Positions 49,280 to 58,171 of a DNA stretch of 64,000 bases are shown in pieces. Where the stretch lies: NCBI GenBank assembly GCA_022648545.1, contig JALCMP010000003.1:1-64000 (forward strand), given 5' to 3'. This stretch comes from Bacteroidales bacterium. GTDB taxonomy: Bacteria; Bacteroidota; Bacteroidia; Bacteroidales; UBA932. Positions within the stretch are counted from its first letter, which is position 1, and the number at the start of each line of letters is the position of its first letter. The position numbers and the translations under genes were made by a program. The notes under the pieces are model-generated. The model saw only the letters and a list, made by a program, of their open reading frames with translations. It had not been told where the DNA came from and searched no databases.

Positions 49280-51097
49280 TTATTTCCATAAGGGATTCTG
49301 GTATAGATTCGTATTTATTGCCATGTCTCTGGTATCTACCGGATAGTAATAATACTTATCCTTAAAATTAAAGGAATTTATCTGATCCTTACGTTCTATA
49401 TAACCCTTATCGCCTCCGGATAAGCAAAATACGGAAGAATTAAGATTATAATTTATTATTTCGGCATCAGGATATTCGGCTTTTATTTCGTTAAGGCCGG
49501 AACCATCTTCGGAAATATAGAATTCAGGAACACCATCCCCGGTTATATCCAGAGGTCCCATCCCCGATATATATATGCCACGCGGAGTTACAGCCGCAAG
49601 ATTTCCGGCTTTCCATCTTATAAGATCTTCCTGACGCACCCCTTCGCATGCCATTTCAACGCGTCTTTCTCTTCTTATTTCCAATATGGCGCCTTTCATG
49701 GGACCGCTGACTTCCGGATATTTTGCTTCAAGAACAGGGTCTATATGGGTTAGCCACTGGCTCAAATCAGGGCCGGGCAGACCAACTCTGTTCCTAATAA
49801 GTTTTATGGTTTTATCCAAATCATCCTGGGTAAGTGTTCCGAGTTCCGCTTTAGCCTCCGCATTAATCAACAATATTTCTGCATATCTAAAAATAACAAG
49901 ATCCGTATATGCAGTAGAGCCCAATGCAATCTGATCAGAAGAGCGGGGATAATATTTAATTTGAACATAACCGCCTATATTCAGATCCGGATATACTATG
50001 TTAGAATATCCCGGCTGTTTAAAGCCACCTGACATAAATGTTTGTGCAAGGCGGGGATCTCTTTTTTCAAAGACTTCATTATAAGACATGGTCTTATATC
50101 CGGGAATATTATGAAAAGGAACGAGATTCCCATTTTCATCATACGCCAGATAAGATTCCATAAGATCCCTGGAAAGTCCGGTATCTTCATTTAATACGGA
50201 TTTTACATTATGCAACAGACCCAGATTCTTATCATAGTCCCTTATCATTATCATTTCCGGATTATTAAGAAGGTCCGTACTGTTAAATAATGCCTCATAG
50301 GATTTATTCCTGTCACCCGTCCCGTTTTCGGTATAAAGCGAATACACACCGGAATCCATTACTTCCTGCGAAGCTGATACTGCGAGTTTAAGATATTTTT
50401 CATAAGCATCGGTTAAACCGAGCTCAGAATGATATTTCCGCATTGTCCCTTCATTTAATGCAAATCTTGCCATCCAGGCCAAAGCCGACCATTTTGTCAT
50501 GGTAGTTTTTGAGACATATCCGCTTTCATTTGATTTTATATGATCTGCTGCATACTGCAAATCATTAAAAACAGAATCCACTACCTTCGAGCGGGGTTCC
50601 TGTTTTTTATAAAGCAAATTATAATCGGTCGTCTGCAACGTTTTATCATACCATGGAAGATCCGAATACTTTTTTACCAGCGTATAATAATACCAACCTC
50701 TGAAAAATCGACCTACTCCTATATAATTTTCTATGTCGGCCGTATTCCCGCGTGCCTTGCTGCAGTTATCAAGGAAAAAATTTATTTTACGCATTCTTGC
50801 CCAATATCCGTACCACATACCAGCATTATCAGGATTAATAAGGCCGCGCATCATCCTGTAAAAAGTTTCATTAGTAATATCCTTGGCAAGAACGTTGTCC
50901 GAACCTCTGTCGTTTACGGGACAGGGCAGATAAGCATAAAACTGATTCGTATATAATTTTAAATCTTCAGGAGACTTAAAAAAAGATTCTGAAGTTATAC
51001 TGGTTTCAGGAGAAACATTAAGGAAACCGTCATCACAACTAAACGTAATAATAGTTATTAACAAAGAAAATATCGTATATGATAATATTTTTTTCAT
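49280..51097 (-). CDS. susD: SusD/RagB family nutrient-binding lipoprotein
   Basis: The 605-residue protein has the lipobox TFSCDDGFLNVSPET, the usual SusD N-terminal segment, then the TPR-like helical domain (RKINFFLDNCSKARG, GVGRFFRGWYYYTLVKKYSDLPW) and C-terminal LLINAEAKAELGTLTQDDLDKTI with RRERRVEMACEGVRQEDLIRWK. It captures substrate at the cell surface and passes it to the SusC partner, which precedes it by 11 bases. Confidence 0.97.
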   Translation of the reverse strand: MKKILSYTIFSLLITIITFSCDDGFLNVSPETSITSESFFKSPEDLKLYTNQFYAYLPCPVNDRGSDNVLAKDITNETFYRMMRGLINPDNAGMWYGYWARMRKINFFLDNCSKARGNTADIENYIGVGRFFRGWYYYTLVKKYSDLPWYDKTLQTTDYNLLYKKQEPRSKVVDSVFNDLQYAADHIKSNESGYVSKTTMTKWSALAWMARFALNEGTMRKYHSELGLTDAYEKYLKLAVSASQEVMDSGVYSLYTENGTGDRNKSYEALFNSTDLLNNPEMIMIRDYDKNLGLLHNVKSVLNEDTGLSRDLMESYLAYDENGNLVPFHNIPGYKTMSYNEVFEKRDPRLAQTFMSGGFKQPGYSNIVYPDLNIGGYVQIKYYPRSSDQIALGSTAYTDLVIFRYAEILLINAEAKAELGTLTQDDLDKTIKLIRNRVGLPGPDLSQWLTHIDPVLEAKYPEVSGPMKGAILEIRRERRVEMACEGVRQEDLIRWKAGNLAAVTPRGIYISGMGPLDITGDGVPEFYISEDGSGLNEIKAEYPDAEIINYNLNSSVFCLSGGDKGYIERKDQINSFNFKDKYYYYPVDTRDMAINTNLYQNPLWK

Positions 51098-51108
51098 GAT
51101 TATTCTTT

Positions 51109-54100
51109 TTAAAAAGTAATATTAACTCCAAAAGCCAGAGAACGTTCAAGCGAATATGCTAAACCTCCTCCGTTAGAAGTACGGCCGGCTAATTCCGGAT
51201 CCACTTTATAAAAACTCGGCAGTTTATCCCATGTGAACAGATTTTCCCCGCTGAAATACAACCTGAGCCTGTTAATTTTGATTTTTGAAGATAATTTCTC
51301 AGGAATGGTATAACCTATGGTAAGATTTTTAAATCTCAGATATGCGCCATTAAGCAGATATTTTGTTTGGGTGGCGGCAAGTTCTTTTCCCGATATGCTT
51401 GCAGCACCGGCTTTAAGACGGGGATAATAAGCCCCCCTGTTCTCTGGTGTCCAGTGACTGTTCATAAGCTGGGGAGTCAAATGCGTCCACTGAGTTGCAA
51501 AGTAGCTGTAAAACTCATAATCTACATTCATCCCGCTGGAAGTAGGATAAAATTGTCTTTTCCCAACTCCCTGCAGAAAAGCGCTGAAGTCAAAACCATT
51601 CCAATCGGCATTAATAGACAGCCCGAAAGTATACCGGCTTCTCGAATTTCCGATTATTTTATAATCTCCGTGATCCTTAAGGGTCCAGCTGCCGCTGTTT
51701 ATGACATGGTCTCCGTTAAGATCTCTGAATTTCAAATCTCCTGCATGAGATGCAGAAACAACCACGCTGCTTTGATCCGCATGATTTTTTACGTCAGCTT
51801 CATTTACAAAATATCCGTCCGTTTGAAGGCCCCATATTTCTCCCATCTTACGACCGACATAAAAGTCATTTAAAGAACCTGTATCATTCTTATACTTTGT
51901 AATCTTGCACTGATTGTCAGACAATATGAATTTAAAACCATAATTCATGTTTTTGTCCAATAATGTAAGTTTGTCTTTCCATTCAAGCGACATCTCCCAA
52001 CCCCGCGTACGCAAATCGGCACAATTTACATCCGGAGCCGCTGCTCCCAATACTCCGGGATATGTTTCATATGGAGCCAGCATGCCTTTTGTATCTCTTA
52101 TATAAATATCACCTGAAAAGGATAAATGATCGGACAGGAAATTCATATCGACACCCATATCACGTGTCAATACCTTTTCCCATGTATAATTTCCGGAAAC
52201 GAGACCCGGAGTATTAATGGTCATAGGATTTTCCCCGTTCAAAACCATCCCCAGACGGCTGGTGGACATTGTTGCCAGATATCCGAAATTAGAAGATGAC
52301 TGATTGGCCAGCTGGCCATATGAAGCTCTTAACTTCAAATAAGGGACAACCCCCTTTATACTCTTAAAAAAAGGCTCTCTGGAAATAATCCAGGCAACAG
52401 AACCCGACGGATTAAACGTATAACGATGTCCGCGGGCAAACCTCGAAGAGCCATCGTAACGTCCGTCGAACTCCGCAATATATTTATCATCGAATATATA
52501 ATTCAATCTTCCGAAAACACTGCGCATGGCCCATTTTGAAACACTTTCATTTAAGGAAATATCTCCGGTTGCCAATTGAGAAGTAGGTAAAGTCTGCGTT
52601 ATAAGATCTTTCCTCTTGTACCACTGATACTCATATCTATATGACTCCTGGCTAAAACCCATTACCGCACTTACATTATGTTTCTTTGCAAATATCTTGT
52701 TGAAAGATGCAAAAATATCGGCATAAGTTTTATGTTCCGGCCTGTTAACCTTTTCCGTAAATGAAGAAGTCCCCCAGGTATAAACCAGTTCAGGCCCCCT
52801 TTTATACTCTATAGGAAAACTTGAGGTCTTATAATATTGATTATTATACTTATACGAGAAATTTCCCTTTATCGTCAAAATCTTCTTAAAAACGTCGAGT
52901 TTAAAATTAAAATGTGTATTTATCTCATCGTTTATTGTTTTAGCTCTTCCTCCTTCCACAAGATTGCCTATACTTTGCACACCTGCAGAGCTCCATCCCC
53001 CTTCCGGGTTATCTACGACCTCGTACGATCCCATAGTCTGCGCATAATACAAGAACAAATCCCCTAATGCGGAAGGTCTGTTATATTTATTATGCATAAA
53101 ACTAGTATTGTTGCCAACGGTCAGCCAATCATTGATTCTGTATTCGACTTTACTTCTCATATTGTATCTGTCGTATTTTTCATCGGAATATTTTAACATT
53201 CCATCATCATTAAAATAGCCGCACGATAGTAAGAAGCTGGTACTCTTCGTTCTGCCGGAAACAGATATATCATGTTGATTTGTAAATTTGTAATGTTTGA
53301 AAATTTCATCGAACCAGTTCGTACTTCCGAAATAGGTCCATTGTCCGTTTATTTCCAGATATCTTGGAATTGTGGGGTCTTCCTCAACCTTTTTGGCATA
53401 ATCCAAAGCCAACTGCGGAAAACGGAAAGACCCCATTTGGTTTAAATAATACATATTCGGATAAGGGTCCTTAACTATCTGCGGACGATAAGTCGCCATT
53501 TTAAAAGTCAGGGTATTGTTATAAGTAATCTTTATTTTATCATCTCCCGACTTTGTCGTTATCAATATAACTCCGAATGCGGCCCTGGATCCGTATATTG
53601 CTGCCGAAGCGGCATCTTTCAAGACGGTAATATTTTTTATATCATTAGGATTCATATTGTTCAATCCGGAAGCATCTGAAGTAATCCCATCTATAACTAT
53701 CATAGGCCCGGAATTACCGTTTATTGAATTATATCCGCGTATGTTGAAAGAAGGAGAAGCATCGGAACGTCCGTTTCCCACGGTAACGTTAAGATTCCCT
53801 ATCGCTCCCTGCAGCGCCTGTCCTACATTAACTATAGGCCTGTCTTTTATAAGTTTAGCAGACATCGACCCTACAGCCCCCGACAAGTTGACTTTCTTCT
53901 GTGATCCATAACCCACAACCACAACTTCATCTAATCCCATACTGGCTTCCTGCATTACAATTACCGCAGGATTACCTGTATTCTCAACCTTGAAGGTCCT
54001 TTCTTTATACCCCATACAGGAAAAAGTAAGAACTGTTCCCAAACGTACGTTGATGGAAAATCTTCCGTCATTATCAGAAATAACACCGTTGGATTTCGAC

Positions 54101-54267
54101 GTTTTGTCCCATATGGTAACGCCCGCTAGTCCAAATCCGGACTTATCTTCAACAATTCCGCTGAATTCATGCAGGACTCCCTTACCCTGAGCCCGGATAC
54201 AAACAGTAGCACCGAGCAAAATCAATACGAAAAATAGCTTAATAAAGCTATACACTCTGTTTTTCAT
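51109..54267 (-). CDS. susC: SusC/RagA family TonB-dependent outer-membrane transporter
   Basis: The 1052-residue protein has a signal peptide (FFVLILLGATVCIRAQ), a carboxypeptidase-regulatory-like domain (EFSGIVEDKSGFGLAGVTIW), a TonB box region with DEVVVVGYGSQKK, the plug (PIVNVGQALQGAIGNLNV, SFNIRGYNSINGNSGPMIVIDG) and a C-terminal barrel ending SLERSLAFGVNITF. It imports the substrate bound by SusD with TonB energy. Length is typical. The substrate is inferred to involve ribose or a phosphodiester, from the neighbouring genes only. Confidence 0.97.
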   Translation of the reverse strand: MKNRVYSFIKLFFVLILLGATVCIRAQGKGVLHEFSGIVEDKSGFGLAGVTIWDKTSKSNGVISDNDGRFSINVRLGTVLTFSCMGYKERTFKVENTGNPAVIVMQEASMGLDEVVVVGYGSQKKVNLSGAVGSMSAKLIKDRPIVNVGQALQGAIGNLNVTVGNGRSDASPSFNIRGYNSINGNSGPMIVIDGITSDASGLNNMNPNDIKNITVLKDAASAAIYGSRAAFGVILITTKSGDDKIKITYNNTLTFKMATYRPQIVKDPYPNMYYLNQMGSFRFPQLALDYAKKVEEDPTIPRYLEINGQWTYFGSTNWFDEIFKHYKFTNQHDISVSGRTKSTSFLLSCGYFNDDGMLKYSDEKYDRYNMRSKVEYRINDWLTVGNNTSFMHNKYNRPSALGDLFLYYAQTMGSYEVVDNPEGGWSSAGVQSIGNLVEGGRAKTINDEINTHFNFKLDVFKKILTIKGNFSYKYNNQYYKTSSFPIEYKRGPELVYTWGTSSFTEKVNRPEHKTYADIFASFNKIFAKKHNVSAVMGFSQESYRYEYQWYKRKDLITQTLPTSQLATGDISLNESVSKWAMRSVFGRLNYIFDDKYIAEFDGRYDGSSRFARGHRYTFNPSGSVAWIISREPFFKSIKGVVPYLKLRASYGQLANQSSSNFGYLATMSTSRLGMVLNGENPMTINTPGLVSGNYTWEKVLTRDMGVDMNFLSDHLSFSGDIYIRDTKGMLAPYETYPGVLGAAAPDVNCADLRTRGWEMSLEWKDKLTLLDKNMNYGFKFILSDNQCKITKYKNDTGSLNDFYVGRKMGEIWGLQTDGYFVNEADVKNHADQSSVVVSASHAGDLKFRDLNGDHVINSGSWTLKDHGDYKIIGNSRSRYTFGLSINADWNGFDFSAFLQGVGKRQFYPTSSGMNVDYEFYSYFATQWTHLTPQLMNSHWTPENRGAYYPRLKAGAASISGKELAATQTKYLLNGAYLRFKNLTIGYTIPEKLSSKIKINRLRLYFSGENLFTWDKLPSFYKVDPELAGRTSNGGGLAYSLERSLAFGVNITF

Positions 54268-54285
54268 AAAATTAAATATTAGATA

Positions 54286-55194
54286 TTAGTTTATTTCTTC
54301 TCTATACGGAATCGAAGGCTGCGCCCCCTGTCTGGTGACTGATATGGCAGAGGCCGAATTAGCAAAGCATACCGATTGGAAAATATTATTACCCTCGGAA
54401 AGAGCAACAGATAAAGCTCCATTAAAGACATCTCCGGCAGCGGTAGTATCTACAGCGGTTACCGGTAAAGCTTTTACTTCCTCAAATTTCCCGTCGGAAT
54501 AAATTAATGCTCCTTTTTTTCCTAAAGTAATCACCACGGACTCTACTCCCATTTCATGAATCTTCAACGCAGCATTTTGTGCAGATTTTTTATCCGTAAT
54601 ACTTATTCCCGATATTAGTTCCGCCTCATGTTCATTAGGCGTAATAAGAAATATATTCTTCAAAAGGTCATCGGATAAATTACAGGCAGGAGCGGGATTA
54701 AGTATAACTTTCTTTTTACGCAGCGCAGCTTCCCCCGCAACAAATTCTACCGTTTTCATTGGTATTTCGAGCTGCAACAAAACGAAAGATGATTTTTCCA
54801 GAATTTCTGGGAGAAACCCCATATCTTCAGGCATAAGGCGGGCATTGGAACCTGCCGCAACAACTATGTTATTCTCGCCCTTATCATCTACATTAATAAG
54901 AGCCACGCCGGAATGTGAATTCTCGTCCGTTAAAAGATACTTTGTAGATATCCCTTCTTTCTTTAAAGCATTTGAAGCATTAATCCCAAAAATATCCTTC
55001 CCTACTTTGGAAACAAAAATCACGTCCCCCCCTAAACGAGATATGGCGACGGCCTGATTCGCACCTTTACCTCCCTGATTCATCATAAATTCGTCACCCA
55101 GAATAGTTTCCCCGGCATTTGGAAAATGTGAAGAATGTACAACCATATCAATATTAGTGCTTCCTATTACAATAATCTTTTTCTTTTTTTCCAT
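54286..55194 (-). CDS. rbsK: Ribokinase
   Basis: The 302-residue PfkB-family kinase phosphorylates ribose to ribose 5-phosphate. GGKGANQAVAISRLGG lies near residues 41-56 and the catalytic base is in the motif TTAAGDVFNGAL near residue 250. The N-terminal strand IVIGSTNIDMVVHSSHFP and LNPAPACNL are typical of ribokinase. It is preceded by the truncated phosphodiesterase gene, 8 bases upstream, and followed by susC after 18 bases. Confidence 0.94.
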   Translation of the reverse strand: MEKKKKIIVIGSTNIDMVVHSSHFPNAGETILGDEFMMNQGGKGANQAVAISRLGGDVIFVSKVGKDIFGINASNALKKEGISTKYLLTDENSHSGVALINVDDKGENNIVVAAGSNARLMPEDMGFLPEILEKSSFVLLQLEIPMKTVEFVAGEAALRKKKVILNPAPACNLSDDLLKNIFLITPNEHEAELISGISITDKKSAQNAALKIHEMGVESVVITLGKKGALIYSDGKFEEVKALPVTAVDTTAAGDVFNGALSVALSEGNNIFQSVCFANSASAISVTRQGAQPSIPYREEIN

Positions 55195-55202
55195 ATTATT
55201 AG

Positions 55203-55412
55203 TTATCTGTTTATAAAGTCTATAATCATCATAGGTTCATTTGTGGTGATTCTGTCCACCCCTGCTCTTATAAGCTTCTCCCACATTGCCTTGTCGTCTA
55301 CAGTCCATACATTAACTGAAAGGCCCAGCTTGTGTGCGCGTACTATCAGGTCCTTATTGCGCAAGAAAGAATAATAAGGCATACTGCCGACGGTAGAAAA
55401 ATAGGCGTTTTA
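55203..55412 (-). pseudogene. C-terminal remnant of a glycerophosphodiester phosphodiesterase gene, cut by the prophage
   Basis: On the minus strand the last 60 or so codons of a GDPD are readable: MPYYSFLRNKDLIVRAHK, then GLSVNVWTVDDKAMWE and GVDRITTNEP, ending in a stop at 55203-55205. These are the conserved last TIM-barrel strands of the family (the xVNVWTVxx and DxITTxxP motifs). Homology vanishes just upstream of the SMPYYSF segment, and an in-frame stop occurs at 55410-55412, so the N-terminal 80 percent is missing. The gene would be first in the ribokinase-susCD operon. The phage integrase lies immediately beyond, so the missing part is expected at the other prophage end. Confidence 0.85.
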
Positions 55413-55457
55413 TATTTTGTATAAGTCTTTGGCTATTAGTGCAGTATATGTTTATAT
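55383..55457. other. Probable left attachment site region (attL)
   Basis: Sequence similarity to GDPD stops in this interval and the integrase gene begins at 55588, so the recombination core must lie here or a few bases to its left. The exact core cannot be fixed without the right junction or the empty site. The heptamer TAGGCGT occurs at 55402-55408 and again at 55544-55550 next to T-rich runs, and one of these may be involved in integrase binding. Confidence 0.5.
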
Positions 55458-55578
55458 CAGCAAATTTTCAGCTAAGCAAATAAGCGCCAGTTAAAACAAA
55501 AACGGTCTCTGGTAGCCGATAATATGGTATATATTGGTATATTTAGGCGTATTTTTCAGCTAAAAGTCAGCAAAATTT
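55458..55578. repeat. Repeated motifs upstream of the integrase, possible arm-type binding sites
   Basis: TTTTCAGCTAA occurs at 55465-55475 and again at 55553-55563, and CAGCAAATTT at 55458-55467 is echoed by CAGCAAAATTT starting at 55569. The two clusters have the two motifs in opposite order. Short repeats beside an integrase gene commonly bind the integrase N-terminal domain or an excisionase; this role is inferred. Confidence 0.35.
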
Positions 55579-55587
55579 AAAGTAATT

Positions 55588-56811
55588 ATGGCAAAATCAA
55601 AATTACGCCTCGATACCAGGCGACAGCTAAAAGACGGTACCTATCCGGTTCAGGTAGCCGTCGGTTATGGTTCAAACATCTACTTGGCCACCGGCATATT
55701 TTTAACTTCCGCAGACTGGGATAGCAGGACGCAGCGCGCTACCGGCCGAAACGCCAAACGCATAAACGCGGTATTAGATACGCTGCTTATCCGTGTTTCT
55801 AACCGCATACTGGAGCTAAGGGAGACGGGCCGCTGGGATAACCTTACCGGGCCGCAGCTTCGCGAAATGCTGACTGATTTAGATCTGGAAAGCCCCACGG
55901 TCGGAGTACCTACCCTCGGCGCCCTTTTCGATACGGTAATAGCCACTAAAACGGGCGGTACCGCTATGCTGTACGGACAGACGCTTAAAAAGCTGACGGC
56001 ATACTGCGATCCGTACCAGGTGCGCTTTGAGAAAATAACCAAACTATGGATAGACGGGTTTTACGCTTCCCTGGATCCGCTGGCCATTAATAGCCGGGCT
56101 ATGCACCTGCGTAACCTGCGTAACGTAATTAATTACGCCCTGGACGAAAATATTACGCAAAACTACCCGTTCCGTAATTACCGGATCCCGACGGAAGAAA
56201 CGGTTATGCGTGTGCTGCCGGTAGAGAAAATGCGGCAGCTGCTGGCGCTGCGGCTGTCGTCCTACGATACTGAGTACCGCGATATGTTTATGCTGTCTTT
56301 CTACCTTATCGGTATTAATATGGTGGATATGGCGGCGCTTACCAAAGATAACATAATAGACGGCCGCCTGGAGTACCGGCGGTCTAAGACTGGAAAGTTT
56401 TACAGTATACGCCTGGAGCCGGAAGCCATAGAAATAATAGCCCGCTATAGGGGCAAAAAACATCTGCTGGCGCCGTTTGATAGGTTCGACAGATACCAGG
56501 ATTATACGGCGCACCTTAACGCGGCGCTGCGTAAGATAGGCCCGCAGAAAATGGTAAACGGAAAGCCGGTATATACCAAAAACCACCTGCCCGTTATGGA
56601 TCCGCTGGAAGCCGGCATTACCTGGTACTGGGCGCGCTACAGCTGGGCCACCTACGCGGCCGATTTAGACATACCGAAAGATACGATAAGCGAAGCCCTG
56701 GGCCACAAATACGGCAGCAGCATAACGGGCGTATATATCAAATTCAGCAGGGATAAGATAGACGCGGCAAACCGGCGCGTAATAGACTGGACGGTTAAGG
56801 GCATAAAATAA
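55588..56811 (+). CDS. int: Phage tyrosine recombinase (integrase)
   Basis: The 407-residue protein has an N-terminal Arm DNA-binding domain (LDTRRQLKDGTYPVQVAVGYG), a SAM-like core-binding domain (residues about 105-195) and the catalytic domain. The catalytic Lys is in YRRSKTGKFYSIRL, the second Arg in YWARYSWATYAADL, the His in EALGHKYG, and the Tyr in GVYIKFS near residue 383. The usual first-arginine position reads GINMVDM, as in the Bacteroidales integrase group, instead of GxR. It recombines attP with an attB in the GDPD gene and points into the prophage. It is convergent with the lysis genes. Confidence 0.93.
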   Translation: MAKSKLRLDTRRQLKDGTYPVQVAVGYGSNIYLATGIFLTSADWDSRTQRATGRNAKRINAVLDTLLIRVSNRILELRETGRWDNLTGPQLREMLTDLDLESPTVGVPTLGALFDTVIATKTGGTAMLYGQTLKKLTAYCDPYQVRFEKITKLWIDGFYASLDPLAINSRAMHLRNLRNVINYALDENITQNYPFRNYRIPTEETVMRVLPVEKMRQLLALRLSSYDTEYRDMFMLSFYLIGINMVDMAALTKDNIIDGRLEYRRSKTGKFYSIRLEPEAIEIIARYRGKKHLLAPFDRFDRYQDYTAHLNAALRKIGPQKMVNGKPVYTKNHLPVMDPLEAGITWYWARYSWATYAADLDIPKDTISEALGHKYGSSITGVYIKFSRDKIDAANRRVIDWTVKGIK

Positions 56812-56845
56812 GCCGCGCTGCACTGTGGCAAACGCGGCCGCCCTA

Positions 56846-57298
56846 TCAAAATATCCGGCGTCGCCGTATAAACAAAAATATGATCCAAATAATGGCGGAT
56901 AGGCAGCATAGCCGGCCGATCCATATAAAGCCCTTGTTATACCATTTTATCGGCTTCTCAACCGGCACCGGCTTTTCTATCCGTATGCTGTCTACGCGTT
57001 CCATATAGACGGTATCGCGCAGCAGCTGGTTACGGTATACCGTATCGTGCAGCACCTGGTATTTGTACTTTAGCTTTTCCACGTATTGAGTAACCGTATC
57101 GCCCTTTTCCCGGACGTAGATACTGTCGTGGACGTAGATACTGTCGTGCTTGAAAATGTTATTTATCAGACTGTCGATATGCTTGTGCGCGGTGTACGTG
57201 CTATCCATCGTCTGCCGGTTCTCGCTTGGCGTGTACCGGGTGGCAGCGCATCCGGCCAGCGTCAGGCTAAGCGTCAAAAGTAGTATAAAGTTTTTCAT
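56846..57298 (-). CDS. Lysis protein with unimolecular-spanin topology
   Basis: From the preferred ATG at 57298 the product is 150 residues. It begins with a lipoprotein signal peptide (MKNFILLLTLSLTLAGC, Cys 17), continues with a polar, coiled periplasmic region that has a perfect repeat (HDSIYVHDSIYV), and ends with one transmembrane helix (GRLCCLSAIIWIIFLFI) followed by RRRRIF. An N-terminal outer-membrane lipid anchor plus a C-terminal inner-membrane helix is the topology of u-spanins such as T1 gp11, which fuse the membranes at the end of lysis. It lies directly after the amidase and holin genes, which supports the role. An upstream ATG at 57334 is unlikely, since it would place 12 residues before the signal. 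Confidence 0.75.
   Translation of the reverse strand: MKNFILLLTLSLTLAGCAATRYTPSENRQTMDSTYTAHKHIDSLINNIFKHDSIYVHDSIYVREKGDTVTQYVEKLKYKYQVLHDTVYRNQLLRDTVYMERVDSIRIEKPVPVEKPIKWYNKGFIWIGRLCCLSAIIWIIFLFIRRRRIF
57113..57148 (-). repeat. 18-bp perfect tandem repeat in the spanin gene
   Basis: GACGTAGATACTGTCGTG occurs twice in succession at 57113-57130 and 57131-57148. It encodes the repeated HDSIYV segment of the lysis protein and could vary in copy number by slippage. Confidence 0.9.
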
Positions 57299-57300
57299 AT

Positions 57301-57702
57301 CTATAGCTCTGTTTGTACGTCGAAGCACGGGCACGCCTTGTTTGCAAATTCCCGGTGGCCGTGGATCGTCGCGTTAGGATAATCGGTTTTAAGTTTTGCC
57401 ACCAGATCGCGCAGTGCCTGGCGCTGCTGCGGTGTCCTGGTGTCCTTTGGTGTCTTGCAGTCTGCGGCCAGCCCGCCTATATAGCAGATACCGATACTGC
57501 CGGTATTCTTTCCTTTGCAGTGGGCGCCTATTTTGGCCAGATCCCGCCCGGTATGCACGCTGCCGTCTCTGTAGATAACAAAGTGGTAGCCTATTTCGGC
57601 AAAGCCCCGCTGGCGGTGCCAGCTGTCAATATCAGCCACCGTGTAGTCGCGGCCCTCCGGGGTGGCGCTGCAGTGTATAATAATTCGGTCTATCTTTCTC
57701 AT
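57301..57702 (-). CDS. Phage endolysin, N-acetylmuramoyl-L-alanine amidase
   Basis: The 133-residue protein is a T7-lysozyme-like amidase (amidase_2 type). It has a zinc histidine in IIIHCSATPEGRDY (H10), GYHFVIYRDGSVHTGRD, AHCKGKNTGSIGICYIGG, and a C-terminal HGHREFANKACPCF with the second histidine and cysteine ligand. No signal peptide is present, so release needs the holin. It cleaves the bond between MurNAc and the peptide stem. It overlaps the holin gene by four bases. Confidence 0.93.
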   Translation of the reverse strand: MRKIDRIIIHCSATPEGRDYTVADIDSWHRQRGFAEIGYHFVIYRDGSVHTGRDLAKIGAHCKGKNTGSIGICYIGGLAADCKTPKDTRTPQQRQALRDLVAKLKTDYPNATIHGHREFANKACPCFDVQTEL

Positions 57703-58169
57703 TTCTTTATCTCCTTGTTTTGTTTGTCGTCCGTCTGGTGGGTAAGCAGTTCCGCTACCAGCTTCGCTACATCCTCCTTATTTTCTACTACGATATTCAT
57801 AGTACGCTCGGCTTTACGTATTTCTTCCTTTTTCCAGGCTTTCTCGCGTACGCTGGTAAATTCGCAGAAAACGCACCAGGCCGCCCAGGCTAAGGAAAAT
57901 ACGGGAAAGGGTATAATAACGCAGGTAATAAGGTCTATACATATCAGCACCATAAACGGGCTAAAGTATTTACGCGCTTTGTCGCAAGTCTTTTTAAATC
58001 CGGTGGACGTTGTGGCCTGGCCGTTCTGCCTGGCTTTGCGTACCCCGAAAAATAAGTCTATAGCCATACTGGCGATAATCGCTACAGTAGCTACCAGTAT
58101 AAGTACTATATCTAACAGCAGGTGGTCTTTTACGAAATCGCCGGCTACCTCTAAAAGCGTTTCTTCCAT
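57699..58169 (-). CDS. Phage holin
   Basis: The 156-residue membrane protein has a first helix pair (LLLDIVLILVATVAIIASMAI) and a second hydrophobic stretch (FMVLICIDLITCVIIPFPVF) continuing into WAAWCVFCEF, followed by a highly charged C-terminus. That is the pattern of the phage holin family 4-type proteins in Bacteroidales phages. It makes holes that free the endolysin. The gene comes first in the lysis cassette holin-amidase-spanin. Confidence 0.8.
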   Translation of the reverse strand: MEETLLEVAGDFVKDHLLLDIVLILVATVAIIASMAIDLFFGVRKARQNGQATTSTGFKKTCDKARKYFSPFMVLICIDLITCVIIPFPVFSLAWAAWCVFCEFTSVREKAWKKEEIRKAERTMNIVVENKEDVAKLVAELLTHQTDDKQNKEIKK

Positions 58170-58171
58170 TT

